Shown here: piece by piece, positions 1 through 7,752 of the stretch | Layout of the letters: each line of letters begins with the position of its first letter | Position numbering within the stretch: position 1 is the first letter of the stretch | From: Shewanella colwelliana ATCC 39565 | Lineage (GTDB): Bacteria > Pseudomonadota > Gammaproteobacteria > Enterobacterales > Shewanellaceae | Direction of reading: 5' to 3' | DNA: 64,000 nucleotides | Assembly: GCF_000518705.1 (NCBI RefSeq) | Contig: NZ_JAEC01000017.1 | Location: 1-64,000, forward strand | Position numbers and translations under genes: made by a program | The notes under the pieces: generated by a model | The model's database searches: none | The model's input: only the letters and a program-made list of their open reading frames with translations | What the model was told of the DNA's origin: nothing

Positions 1-191
1 ATCAGTTGAGCAAAGTAGCGCTTCAAATCGTCGGTGCTCAGGTTATCAGGGCAACAGTCAAAGTAAGCAGCAATACGCCGAACTGCTCGGCTATAGGCAT
101 CGATGGTAGCGGGTCGCTTGCCTTGCAGTGTTAAGTTGGTAAGATGTTGTTCATAAAGAGAATCAAAGCGTTGTTGTTCGGATGTGTTCAT
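1..191 (-). CDS. Tyrosine recombinase, N-terminal part (IS91-associated type), cut by window edge
   Basis: The reading frame starts at the ATG at 191-189 and runs off the left edge, so only about 63 residues are visible. The peptide begins MNTSEQQRFDSLYEQH and contains GKRPATIDAYSRAVRRI, followed by a segment ending TDDLKRYFAQLI. This is the usual SAM-like core-binding domain of tyrosine recombinases, which grips DNA before the catalytic domain (not visible here). I recall this N-terminus from recombinases encoded beside IS91-family transposases, so a mobile element probably continues to the left. It does not look like an integron IntI, which matters because cassette recombination sites lie immediately to the right. 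The family is fairly clear; the IS91 link is from memory. Confidence 0.75.
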   Translation of the reverse strand, partial: MNTSEQQRFDSLYEQHLTNLTLQGKRPATIDAYSRAVRRIAAYFDCCPDNLSTDDLKRYFAQL

Positions 192-297
192 GACAATACT
201 CCTAGATTTACGACCAAGGCCGGTCGCCTCTAGAAAGTATTTAGGATGGAAAAGTAAACAGGCTTGTTATCTCTTCTGCCGCACAGCGGCTTCGTTC
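1..297. mobile_element. Right-hand part of a probable IS91-like element
   Basis: The recombinase start, about 85 bases of non-coding DNA and a short hairpin (GCCGC-ACA-GCGGC, 278-290) are followed by TTC and then GTTC at 294-297. IS91-family elements insert beside a GTTC/GAAC-type tetranucleotide and often have a hairpin near one end, so the boundary is placed here by inference. The tetranucleotide also belongs to the left core of the first attC site. The transposase and the other end are outside the window. Confidence 0.35.
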
Positions 298-423
298 AAC
301 AAAGCGTTTAAGACAGATTCCCAACGCATGGCATTTTTCATTCCATCGTTGGGTTTTGTGTTTACGCTGCAATGGTTTAGGTTAGGTGGTCGCGTTGCTC
401 ACTACTTAACGCGGCGGTAGATT
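294..423 (+). other. attC-like cassette recombination site 1 (VCR-like, about 130 bp)
   Basis: The left core GTTCAAC (294-300) fits RYYYAAC. The left arm AAAGCGTTTAAG pairs with the right arm CTTAACGC with one extruded T, and inner CCAACGC pairs with GCGTTG. The central part is long and imperfectly palindromic, as in Vibrio-type attC sites. The right core reads GGTAGAT at 417-423, with G in place of the first T of GTTRRRY, so the site may be slightly degenerate. It sits directly before the first cassette gene. Confidence 0.7.
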
Positions 424-437
424 TTTTGGAGACATTA

Positions 438-896
438 ATGGGTGATTTCGCATATTTGAGTAATAAATATGGTTTGAGTGCCGAAAATGCTGATGAATTA
501 GTAGAACGAATTTTAGAATCAGACGTGAAAATCGCTAAAAGTGAGGCTGAAAAAATTTCTCTCAACAAAGGTAGGGACGTACACCTCATTCGGTTGACGA
601 AAGAGAAACCAGCGAAAGTGTTCGAAGTAGAGCTTAATACTCAGTTGAGTGAATCTATTTTATTTTCTGGTTTTAACTACCTTGATAGCCCAGATTATCG
701 AAGTCCTGGTTCTTGGTTCGTTGATAGGGGCTTTACTGTTAGGTCTAAGGATTTTGGGAGTTATTGGCTACAAGTAGCATTTGCAGAGTCTGGTCCTGTA
801 AATATTACTAGAAGTGAAGTTATTGAATATTTGAAGCTAATCGGACTGCCTTTCGATGAGAGTAAGATAGGTGAGTTTTGTGTCACTAAAATTTAG
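438..896 (+). CDS. Integron cassette-encoded protein of unknown function (152 aa)
   Basis: I do not recognise this protein. The ATG at 438 is preferred over the in-frame TTG at 426 because GGAG (428-431) lies six bases upstream of it. The product has no signal peptide or membrane segment, is acidic at its N-terminus (helical, with AENADELVERI) and has a C-terminal half rich in aromatic residues (GSYWLQVAF). It fills the space between two attC-like sites, starts a few bases after site 1 and stops shortly before site 2, which is the classic one-gene cassette layout. Base composition is AT-richer than the chromosomal genes further right. Cassette genes usually lack their own promoter, and I see none. 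Confidence 0.7.
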   Translation: MGDFAYLSNKYGLSAENADELVERILESDVKIAKSEAEKISLNKGRDVHLIRLTKEKPAKVFEVELNTQLSESILFSGFNYLDSPDYRSPGSWFVDRGFTVRSKDFGSYWLQVAFAESGPVNITRSEVIEYLKLIGLPFDESKIGEFCVTKI

Positions 897-913
897 ATGC
901 GTTTGTAAACACA

Positions 914-1036
914 AATCTTACAAACAATTTAAGAGTGATTCGGCACACGTGGCATTTTTACTATGCGTTAGTTTTAATGGTTAAGGTGGCATGCGGAAGC
1001 ATCGGTATTGCTTGCGTACGTTGGGCCTTAGAGTAA
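914..1036 (+). other. attC-like cassette recombination site 2 (left half clear, right half degenerate)
   Basis: The left arm TTACAAACAATTTAAGAGTGATTCG shares the stretch TTTAAGAGTGATTCG exactly with site 3 and is followed by CACACGTGGC, matching the AACGCNTGGC block of the other two sites. The expected complementary right arm is not clear; the best candidate end is GGGCCTTAGAG near 1023-1033, which would be CTTAGAG in place of GTTRRRY. Site 2 may be too decayed to recombine. Confidence 0.5.
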
Positions 1037-1047
1037 TTGGAGATAAA

Positions 1048-1463
1048 GTGGATATTATTAGTATATTAGGAACGATAGTTGGTTGTGTTGGCCTTATCGT
1101 TGCATTTTGGCAATATCGGAAAACTAAGAGCCTTGAAGGCAATATTCGTTCCCATAATTGGTTTATGTATCAGAGAGTTAACAATACAAATGGAACCACG
1201 CAAATAGCGTTAGAACTATACAAAAAAATCACCAATCTGAAATAGACTTAGATGTATTTGAGCAGTTAGCAAGAGCTGACAGTTGTGGTCAGGAGCTATT
1301 CAAAGAGATAATCAAACAAATTCATATGCATGAGCCTTCTTTTACAGAGAAGGACTTTGAGCGCTGGAAACGTGAGGGTAAGTTGTCAGACTCTAAGTTT
1401 GATTTGTTCTTGCAATTTTCTACTGATGCAGAAATGAAAGTAATAAATAAAAGCACGGAGTAA
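1048..1463 (+). pseudogene. Integron cassette gene, frame broken at an A7 run
   Basis: A GTG at 1048 opens a frame encoding MDIISILGTIVG and a single membrane segment (about residues 4-21), then WQYRKTKSLEGN. It ends prematurely at 1243-1245. Reading in the minus-one frame from the seven A residues near 1220-1226 continues without a stop through HQSEIDLDVFEQL and FTEKDFERWK to TAA at 1461-1463, just before attC site 3. One extra A would restore a frame of about 138 residues. I do not recognise the family; the layout is one N-terminal membrane anchor plus a soluble helical domain. It is either a one-base deletion, a sequencing error, or a product made by slippage on the A run. An upstream in-frame ATG at 991 lies inside attC site 2 and is less likely as start. 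Confidence 0.65.
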
Positions 1464-1466
1464 AAT

Positions 1467-1563
1467 TACTCTACAAAGCATTTAAGAGTGATTCGCAACG
1501 CTTGGCAGTTTCGCTTCGCTCAAGTATAGCCAAGCGTCGCTCACACCTTAATGCGGCGTTACG
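1467..1563 (+). other. attC-like cassette recombination site 3 (about 97 bp)
   Basis: The left arm contains TACAAAGCATTTAAGAG and CAACGCTTGGC; the right arm contains GCCAAGCGTCGC and CCTTAATGCGGCGTTACG. GCTTGGC pairs with GCCAAGC, and GCATTTAAG pairs with CTTAATGC with one extruded T, so the folded strand has the unpaired bases typical of attC. The end GTTACGA departs from GTTRRRY. This is the best-preserved site of the three and marks the end of the recognisable cassette array. Confidence 0.75.
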
Positions 1564-1618
1564 AATACTTTTCCTAATCCTTCAGTCTACCTTTAGAGTG
1601 TTTGCGTTAGCGCACTTC

Positions 1619-1900
1619 TGTCCAAAAATGATTTAACTTTTGATTGTTAGATTGATACCCGAAAGGTTAAATCGGAGAGATAAAATAACCCTGTGTAGAT
1701 GCGGCTGAGGGTATCGAAAACATGGATGTTTTCGTTAAGCGGTCAGGGATGACGTATAGCGTCCCGAAGCAGTATCTGCACATAAGCGAGCCGCAGGCTT
1801 TTAACTACAATGAAGATTCGACTTTAAACACAAATTCCAATTCCAATTCCAATACAGCCAAATGTTACAAGCCAAAAATGCCAACACCTTCATTCGAAGG
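1619..1900 (+). repeat. Modular repeat, copy A
   Basis: This copy begins TGTCCAAAAATG, includes GATTGATACCCGAAAGG and GGAGAGATAAAATAACCC, and ends near CCAACACCTTCATTCGAAGG. It carries a palindrome at 1715-1734 (nine-base arms around a central GG), a GGGATG/CGTCCC stem and GCAG-TAT-CTGC. A CCAATT microsatellite occupies about 1835-1855. Copy B follows within 13 bases. The short frames across it are not convincing genes. Confidence 0.8.
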
Positions 1901-1912
1901 CCAACACATTTT

Positions 1913-2291
1913 TGTCCAAAAACGATTTAACTTTTGATTGTTAGATTGATACCCGAAAGGCTAAATCGGAGAGATAAAATAACCCTGTGTAGATGCGGCT
2001 GCGAACGTTGATGGCATGGCCGAAAATGTTCCCGACATTTATCGGCACTCCCTACTTCCATGTAGGTCAGATGTTTTCGTTAAGCGGTCAGGGATGACGT
2101 ATAGCGTCCCGAAGCAGTATCTGCACATGAAGGTCGTTCCGTCACATCCATGTGATCACGACATTCGTATATCCATATACATCACCGCTGCAGGCTTTTA
2201 ACTACAATGAATATTCGACTTTAAACACAAATCCCAATTCCAAAACAGCCAAATGTTAAACCACAAAAATGCCAACACCTTCATTAGAAGG
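1913..2291 (+). repeat. Modular repeat, copy B, with extra palindromic modules
   Basis: The outer parts match copy A almost base for base, but two segments differ. One after GCGGCTG adds a CCGAAAATGT / ACATTTATCGG stem (2020-2045) and CTACTTCCATGTAG (2052-2065). A second after CTGCACAT adds TCACATCCATGTGA (2142-2155) and GTATATCCATATAC (2167-2180). Each added palindrome is centred on CC between A/T-rich flanks. Between this repeat and xseA I see nothing further. Confidence 0.8.
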
Positions 2292-2344
2292 CTTACCTAG
2301 TAGGGGGGAAATAACTGAGTTAGTTAGGCTAACTTAGCCGTCAG

Positions 2345-3673
2345 TCATAACACGGTTGATTGCACTTCACCATCGATGAGCTTAGTGGTTAGCTTGTCGC
2401 CGGCGTTAACATCGGTAACCTTCTGAACGACTTTTCCATTGATGTCCAAGGTGATGCTATAACCGCGACTTAAGGTGGCGAGCGGGCTGACAGTGTCTAA
2501 CTGATGGGCTGTGTGGCGCAGCGAATTGTCCGCGTGACTTAATTGGCGATTAATTGCCCCTTGCAGTCTTTGGTTGAGGTGATCGAGACGATTAAACTCT
2601 AGCGTTAGCCGATTGCATGGAGACTGTTGATTGAGTCTTGCCTGTAGCGATTGATGTCGATTCTCAAGTCGGTGGAGTTTGTGGCTCATTACCGCCCAGA
2701 GCCTTAATTGCATCTCATCGAAACTTTGCTCAAATTGCTGTAGGCGACGTTTGGGGTCCTGACGTTGTAATCTGTGTTCAAGCTGATTAAAGCGTTGTCC
2801 CTGTTTAAGCTGATAATGTTGCCAGCTTTGTTTAAGCCGGGTTATAGCCATCGTCAGCTTGTCGCTTTTACTCAAGGCATCTTGTGACAATACCTCAGCA
2901 GCCGCTGAAGGCGTTGGCGCGCGCAGATCGGCAACATAGTCACTGATAGTGGTATCAACCTCGTGACCGACCGCTGAGACCACTGGAAGCGCACTGTTAT
3001 AGATAGTATGGGCTAAGGCCTCGCTATTGAAACACCATAAATCTTCTAACGAACCGCCGCCGCGGGTGACCAAGAGTACATCGACCTCGTTGCGGTCATT
3101 GGCTTGCATAATGGCGTGGCAGATTGAGCGGTCAGCGTGTTCGCCCTGTACCGCAGTAGGGTAAATGATCACTTCAAGGGATGGGTCGCGACGTTTTAAT
3201 ACATGCAAAATATCGCGTATTGCAGCGCCGGTGGGCGAGGTAATAATGCCGATACGTTGGATATTGCTTGGCAGTGGGCGTTTAGTGTCAGCGGCGAACA
3301 AGCCTTCAGCAGCCAGCTTCATCTTGAGTGCTTCATATTGCTGAGCTAGCAAGCCGTCACCAGCGGGTAGCATCGACTCAATAATCAGTTGATAGTCGCC
3401 TCGCGGCTCATAAACGCTAATGGAACCTTTTACCAGTACCTGTTGACCATTGACGGGACGGAAGCTGACGCTGCGGTTTTTTCCTTTGAACATCGCCGAG
3501 CGGATTTGAGCCAAATTGTCTTTTAAGGTTAAATACCAATGGCCTGAACTTGGCGCCGAAAAATTGGAGATCTCGGCTTCTAGCCAGATCCTGCCCAGTT
3601 CGCCTTCAAGCAGTTGTCTGACCTCTCCATTGAGGCGTGACACGGTGTAAACGTTATTTTTCGGCATTTTCAT
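2345..3673 (-). CDS. xseA: Exodeoxyribonuclease VII large subunit
   Basis: The 442-residue product matches XseA in length and layout. An OB-fold nucleic-acid-binding domain lies at about residues 8-105 ([22 protein letters not shown]). The catalytic domain at about 125-320 carries the conserved [15 protein letters not shown] and [13 protein letters not shown] motifs and [21 protein letters not shown] long coiled-coil arm rich in Gln, Arg and Leu follows, with a C-terminal domain containing LSRGYSI. The enzyme degrades single-stranded DNA into oligonucleotides together with several small XseB subunits, which are not encoded here. It is divergent from guaB, as in related genomes, and is the first core gene after the cassette region. 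Confidence 0.97.
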   Translation of the reverse strand: MKMPKNNVYTVSRLNGEVRQLLEGELGRIWLEAEISNFSAPSSGHWYLTLKDNLAQIRSAMFKGKNRSVSFRPVNGQQVLVKGSISVYEPRGDYQLIIESMLPAGDGLLAQQYEALKMKLAAEGLFAADTKRPLPSNIQRIGIITSPTGAAIRDILHVLKRRDPSLEVIIYPTAVQGEHADRSICHAIMQANDRNEVDVLLVTRGGGSLEDLWCFNSEALAHTIYNSALPVVSAVGHEVDTTISDYVADLRAPTPSAAAEVLSQDALSKSDKLTMAITRLKQSWQHYQLKQGQRFNQLEHRLQRQDPKRRLQQFEQSFDEMQLRLWAVMSHKLHRLENRHQSLQARLNQQSPCNRLTLEFNRLDHLNQRLQGAINRQLSHADNSLRHTAHQLDTVSPLATLSRGYSITLDINGKVVQKVTDVNAGDKLTTKLIDGEVQSTVL

Positions 3674-3713
3674 AGAAATTTTGCATCTAAAGCGACTTTT
3701 TTACTATTTTCCA

Positions 3714-3742
3714 TTTACCAAGCCCAATATGCAAGGTATAAT
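3714..3742 (+). promoter_or_regulatory. guaB promoter (sigma-70 type)
   Basis: A perfect -10 box TATAAT is at 3737-3742 and TTTACC at 3714-3719 is a fair -35 box with 17 bases between them. Transcription would start near 3750, leaving a leader of about 43 bases with GGGGAG before the guaB ATG. I see no convincing PurR box. Confidence 0.7.
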
Positions 3743-3792
3743 CCCGCCGCAATATTTTACCTCTTATATCACCTACATGGGGAGATGTTGCC

Positions 3793-5259
3793 ATGCTACG
3801 TTTAAAAAAAGAAGCACTAACCTTTGACGATGTTTTGCTTGTTCCTGCACACTCGACTGTACTCCCTAATACTGCTGTTCTCAAAACACGCTTAACTCAA
3901 ACAATAGAACTCAATATGCCGATTGTGTCTGCAGCCATGGATACCGTGACTGAAGCACGTCTTGCCATCGCAATGGCGCAAGAAGGCGGTCTTGGTTTTA
4001 TTCATAAAAATATGAGCATAGAGCAGCAGGCGGAGCAAGTTCGCCAAGTGAAGATCTATGAGGCTGGTATCGTGCAGCAACCTGTAACGGTCACGCCTTC
4101 GACAACCCTTGCTGACCTTAAAATATTAACCCAAAAGAATGGCTTTGCGGGTTACCCCGTTGTTGATGATGCGAACGAATTGGTGGGTATTATTACCGGC
4201 CGTGACGTACGTTTTATCACAGATTGGAGCCGCACCGTTGAGCAAGTGATGACGCCTAAAGCGCGCCTTGTGACAGTACCAGAAGGTACGCCGCTTGATG
4301 AAGTGCAAAAGCTGATGCATGCGCACCGTGTTGAGAAAGTGCTAGTGGTCGATGCTGATTACCGACTTAAGGGTTTGATCACCGTAAAAGATTTCCAAAA
4401 AGCAGAAGAGAAGCCAAACGCCTGTAAAGATGAGTTTGGTCGTTTACGTGTTGGCGCTGCTGTTGGTGCTGGTGCAGGTAACGAAGATCGTGTTGACGCA
4501 CTCGTTGCTGCTGGTATCGACGTACTGCTTATCGACTCATCGCACGGCCACTCTGAGGGCGTGTTACAGCGTATTCGCGATACGCGTGCTAAATACCCAG
4601 ATCTACAAATTGTTGGCGGTAACGTTGCAACGGCTGAAGGCGCATTAGCCTTGGTTGAAGCGGGCGTTAACGCGGTTAAAGTCGGCATTGGCCCTGGCTC
4701 TATTTGTACTACGCGTATTGTTACCGGTGTAGGTGTGCCACAAATTACGGTGGTATCTGATGCGGCAGCCGCGATTAAGCACCTAGATATCCCTGTGATT
4801 GCCGATGGTGGTATCCGTTTCTCGGGTGACTTGGCTAAAGCATTGGCTGCAGGTGCATCATGTATCATGGCCGGTTCTATGTTTGCTGGTACTGATGAAG
4901 CACCAGGCGAAACAGAACTACACAATGGCCGTGCGTATAAATCATACCGTGGTATGGGCTCACTGGGCGCCATGACTCAAGGTTCATCAGACCGTTACTT
5001 CCAAACCGATAATGCGGCGGACAAGCTTGTCCCTGAAGGGATTGAAGGCCGTGTACCTTATAAAGGTAAGCTTAAAGAGATCATTCATCAGTACATGGGT
5101 GGTTTGCGTTCATGCATGGGACTAACAGGCTGTCCTACCATTAAGGACCTCAGCGAGAAAGCGGAATTTGTGAAGGTGACATCGGCAGGTATGGGTGAGT
5201 CTCATGTGCATGATGTGACCATCAGTAAAGAAGCGCCTAACTATCGTAGCCGTTCATAA
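3793..5259 (+). CDS. guaB: Inosine-5'-monophosphate dehydrogenase
   Basis: The product (488 aa, normal length) oxidises IMP to XMP with NAD+, the first committed step to GMP. The TIM-barrel opens with [17 protein letters not shown]-domain pair is inserted at about residues 90-205 ([16 protein letters not shown] and [16 protein letters not shown]). The catalytic loop GPGSICTTR places the nucleophilic cysteine at residue 305, and the flap carries YKSYRGMGS. The start is fixed by GGGGAG at 3779-3784. guaA follows 108 bases downstream, giving the usual guaBA order. Confidence 0.98.
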   Translation: MLRLKKEALTFDDVLLVPAHSTVLPNTAVLKTRLTQTIELNMPIVSAAMDTVTEARLAIAMAQEGGLGFIHKNMSIEQQAEQVRQVKIYEAGIVQQPVTVTPSTTLADLKILTQKNGFAGYPVVDDANELVGIITGRDVRFITDWSRTVEQVMTPKARLVTVPEGTPLDEVQKLMHAHRVEKVLVVDADYRLKGLITVKDFQKAEEKPNACKDEFGRLRVGAAVGAGAGNEDRVDALVAAGIDVLLIDSSHGHSEGVLQRIRDTRAKYPDLQIVGGNVATAEGALALVEAGVNAVKVGIGPGSICTTRIVTGVGVPQITVVSDAAAAIKHLDIPVIADGGIRFSGDLAKALAAGASCIMAGSMFAGTDEAPGETELHNGRAYKSYRGMGSLGAMTQGSSDRYFQTDNAADKLVPEGIEGRVPYKGKLKEIIHQYMGGLRSCMGLTGCPTIKDLSEKAEFVKVTSAGMGESHVHDVTISKEAPNYRSRS

Positions 5260-5273
5260 AAGATTGATATCAG

Positions 5274-5304
5274 GCAGTGTTATTGAAAAATGCACTGCTT
5301 TTTT
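5274..5304 (+). terminator. Stem-loop with T run between guaB and guaA
   Basis: GCAGTG (5274-5279) pairs with CACTGC (5293-5298), followed by seven T residues. The six-base stem and 13-base loop suggest a partial terminator that trims guaA expression. A TATAAT at 5304-5309 just after it could provide guaA with its own promoter, although the -35 match (TTGAAA, 15-base spacing) is weak. Confidence 0.55.
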
Positions 5305-5367
5305 ATAATTGTATTGGTCGATGCTAAGTCGACCATCAGCAACAATTTGAAAGAGATAAGGTAAACC

Positions 5368-6945
5368 ATGAGCAATATTCATGATCATAAGATCCTAATC
5401 CTAGATTTTGGATCTCAGTACACGCAATTGATTGCCCGCCGTATTCGTGAGATCGGTGTTTACTGTGAGCTTTGGGCCTGGGATGTGTCTGAAGCGCAAA
5501 TCAAAGAGTTTGCCCCAAACGGTATTATCCTTGCTGGTGGCCCTGAAAGCGTGACCGCTGAAAACTCACCGCGTGCGCCTGAGTATGTATTTAATGCAGG
5601 CGTGCCAGTGTTGGGTATCTGTTATGGCATGCAAACTATGTCTGAACAGCTTGGCGGTAAGGTGATCCAAGGTGTTGGTGAAGGCGAGTTTGGTTATGCT
5701 CAAGTTGAGGTTCAAACCACTTCTGCACTGTTTAAAGCCATTGAAGATGCAGTAAGCCCTACCGGTAAGCCGCTGCTTGATGTTTGGATGAGCCACGGTG
5801 ACAAGGTTTCAGAAATTCCTGAAGGGTTTGTGACGGTAGCCAATACTGAAACCTGTCCGTTTGCAGCAATGGCCAATGAAGAGAAGCAGTTTTACGGCGT
5901 GCAGTTTCACCCAGAGGTGACCCATACCCGTCAGGGTAAGCGGATGCTAGAGCACTTTGCGTTAGATATCTGTCAGTGTGAAGCCAACTGGAAGCCATCA
6001 TCAATTATTGAAGATGCCGTTGAGCGCTTAAAGCAACAGATTGGCGACGATGAAGTGATTTTAGGTTTGTCTGGCGGCGTTGATTCATCGGTTGTAGCTA
6101 TGCTATTGCACCGTGCTATTGGTAAAAAACTGACCTGTGTATTCGTCGATAATGGTTTGTTACGCCTTAATGAAGCGGACCAAGTATTAGAGATGTTCGG
6201 CGATCATTTTGGACTTAACATTGTCCATGTTGACGCAGAAAATCGTTTCCTTGATGCCTTAGCCAGCGAAGCTGAGCCAGAAGCTAAGCGTAAGATCATT
6301 GGTAAAGTGTTTGTCGATATTTTCGATGAAGAGTCGAAGAAATGCGCCAATGCAAAGTGGCTAGCACAAGGCACTATCTACCCAGATGTGATTGAATCTG
6401 CGGGCAGTGCAACAGGCAAAGCGCACGTGATTAAGTCGCACCATAATGTGGGCGGGTTGCCTGATGATATGGAGCTGGGCTTAGTTGAGCCGCTGCGTGA
6501 GCTGTTTAAAGATGAAGTGCGTAAGATTGGCCTAGAACTCGGTCTGCCTTACAATATGCTTTACCGTCACCCGTTCCCAGGACCTGGTCTTGGCGTACGT
6601 GTGCTAGGCGAAGTGAAAAAAGAGTATTGTGATCTGCTTCGCCGCGCAGATGCTATCTTTATTGAAGAGCTGCATAAAGCCGACCTATACAATAAAGTTA
6701 GCCAAGCCTTTACTGTGTTTTTACCGGTTCGTTCGGTTGGCGTTATGGGTGATGGTCGTAAATATGATTGGGTGGTATCGCTACGTGCAGTAGAAACAAT
6801 CGACTTTATGACGGCACACTGGGCACATCTGCCTTACGACTTCTTGGGTCGTGTGTCGAACCGCATTATTAATGAGATTGATGGCATCTCGCGTGTGGTT
6901 TACGACATTTCAGGTAAGCCACCTGCGACCATTGAGTGGGAATAA
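5368..6945 (+). CDS. guaA: GMP synthase (glutamine-hydrolysing)
   Basis: The 525-residue enzyme aminates XMP to GMP. The N-terminal class I glutaminase domain shows the triad Cys85 (GICYGMQ), His181 and Glu183 (FHPEVTHT). The ATP pyrophosphatase domain has the P-loop-like [10 protein letters not shown] near residue 232, and the C-terminal dimerisation domain carries [16 protein letters not shown] and ends KPPATIEWE. The length equals that of the E. coli enzyme. An AAAGAGATAAGG ribosome-binding region precedes the ATG. It is the second gene of guaBA and is followed by a strong terminator. Confidence 0.98.
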   Translation: MSNIHDHKILILDFGSQYTQLIARRIREIGVYCELWAWDVSEAQIKEFAPNGIILAGGPESVTAENSPRAPEYVFNAGVPVLGICYGMQTMSEQLGGKVIQGVGEGEFGYAQVEVQTTSALFKAIEDAVSPTGKPLLDVWMSHGDKVSEIPEGFVTVANTETCPFAAMANEEKQFYGVQFHPEVTHTRQGKRMLEHFALDICQCEANWKPSSIIEDAVERLKQQIGDDEVILGLSGGVDSSVVAMLLHRAIGKKLTCVFVDNGLLRLNEADQVLEMFGDHFGLNIVHVDAENRFLDALASEAEPEAKRKIIGKVFVDIFDEESKKCANAKWLAQGTIYPDVIESAGSATGKAHVIKSHHNVGGLPDDMELGLVEPLRELFKDEVRKIGLELGLPYNMLYRHPFPGPGLGVRVLGEVKKEYCDLLRRADAIFIEELHKADLYNKVSQAFTVFLPVRSVGVMGDGRKYDWVVSLRAVETIDFMTAHWAHLPYDFLGRVSNRIINEIDGISRVVYDISGKPPATIEWE

Positions 6946-6979
6946 TGGGTTAAGTTTTACCCATTAGATGATTGAAAAA

Positions 6980-7007
6980 AGGAGCATACAACTATGCTCC
7001 TTTTTTT
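6980..7007 (+). terminator. Strong terminator after guaA
   Basis: AGGAGCATA (6980-6988), loop CAAC, TATGCTCCT (6993-7001) and seven T residues make a textbook intrinsic terminator. Its right arm contains an ATG in frame with tadA, which argues against using that ATG as the tadA start. Confidence 0.9.
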
Positions 7008-7035
7008 GCTTACGATGTTGTATGGAGAGATGATA

Positions 7036-7545
7036 GTGTCTCAGCAAGAGCTTGATATTCATTATATGCAGATGGCTTTAGCTTTGGCGGAGCAAGCTGA
7101 GCAGCATGGTGAAGTGCCCGTGGGTGCAGTACTGGTGCAGAAAGACAAAGTTGTTGCGCGTGGCTTTAACCTCAATATCCTTAATCATGATGCATCGGCG
7201 CATGCCGAAATGGAGTGTATTCGCGCGGCGGGTAAAGTGTTGGATAACTATCGTCTGCTTGATACCACACTTTACGTCACACTCGAGCCCTGTGCCATGT
7301 GTGCGGGGGCGATGGTGCATGCAAGGATCTCAAGGTTGGTATTTGGCGCAGCCGATTTGAAAACAGGGGCGGCGGGCAGCGTACTTAATCTGGTGAACAA
7401 CGAGGCATTTAATCATCAGCTTTCAGTTACCTCTGGTGTTTTAGCCCAAGAGTGTAGTGAGCAGTTGAGTGCGTTTTTTCGACGTCGTCGTAAAGAGAAG
7501 AAGGCGTTAAAGATGGCGGAAAAACAAAAAGGGCTTAATGAATAA
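7036..7545 (+). CDS. tadA: tRNA-specific adenosine deaminase
   Basis: TadA converts A34 to inosine in the anticodon of tRNA-Arg(ACG). The zinc site is complete: HAE with His56 and Glu58, and PCAMC with Cys86 and Cys89. I chose GTG at 7036 (169 aa, MSQQELDIHYMQMAL) because GGAGAG at 7024-7029 is six bases upstream. The ATG at 7030 abuts that Shine-Dalgarno sequence, and the ATG at 6994 lies inside the guaA terminator. The C-terminus is lysine and arginine rich (RRRRKEKKALK). The stop codon lies inside a terminator hairpin. Confidence 0.95.
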   Translation: MSQQELDIHYMQMALALAEQAEQHGEVPVGAVLVQKDKVVARGFNLNILNHDASAHAEMECIRAAGKVLDNYRLLDTTLYVTLEPCAMCAGAMVHARISRLVFGAADLKTGAAGSVLNLVNNEAFNHQLSVTSGVLAQECSEQLSAFFRRRRKEKKALKMAEKQKGLNE

Positions 7546-7557
7546 GCCCCCGTTCTT
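7531..7557. terminator. Hairpin overlapping the tadA stop codon
   Basis: GGGCTTA (7531-7537) pairs with TAAGCCC (7543-7549), followed by CCGTTCTTTT. On the minus strand the hairpin is followed by TTTTTGTTTTTCC, so it can end transcripts from both sides, including the small gene at 7569-7697. Confidence 0.7.
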
Positions 7558-7568
7558 TTCGTTGATAG

Positions 7569-7697
7569 TTAGCTGTCCATACAAGGCTGCTTGATAAAGG
7601 TAAAGTACTGTTTCTGCCTATTCATGGTTTGCTGGTGCCGCGTTTTAAGTTGAGTACGGCGTCTTGATGACATGCTGTTTAATGTTTTTTTTCTCAT
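7569..7697 (-). CDS. Small basic protein candidate (42 aa)
   Basis: An ATG at 7697 is preceded at seven bases by a good AGGAG, and the frame runs 42 codons to TAA just before a terminator hairpin. The peptide (MRKKTLNSMSSRRRTQLKT, then HQQTMNRQKQYFTFIKQPC) is very basic, with 12 Lys/Arg residues, and has one Cys near the end. I do not recognise it. It is the gene after mltF on the same strand, 56 bases beyond the mltF stop codon. Support is the ribosome-binding site, the terminator and the compact fit; homology evidence is missing. Confidence 0.5.
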   Translation of the reverse strand: MRKKTLNSMSSRRRTQLKTRHQQTMNRQKQYFTFIKQPCMDS

Positions 7698-7752
7698 CTT
7701 GTTGCTCCTGTAAGTCTTAGCAGACAATCCTTTTGTACTGCATTGGCTTTTT

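Noticed and set aside
1-191. Integron integrase IntI
   Set aside because: The visible N-terminus does not match IntI and is closer to recombinases that accompany IS91-like elements.
1722-2201. Short frames of 71 and 61 codons in the modular repeat
   Set aside because: They lie across repeat palindromes, lack ribosome-binding sites and share sequence only because the DNA is repeated.
1619-2291. CRISPR-like array
   Set aside because: Only two long unit copies are present with no regular short repeats or unique spacers; the palindromes differ from each other.
4359-4973. 204-codon open frame antisense to guaB
   Set aside because: Its composition is the mirror of guaB codon use, it has no ribosome-binding site, and guaB is certain.
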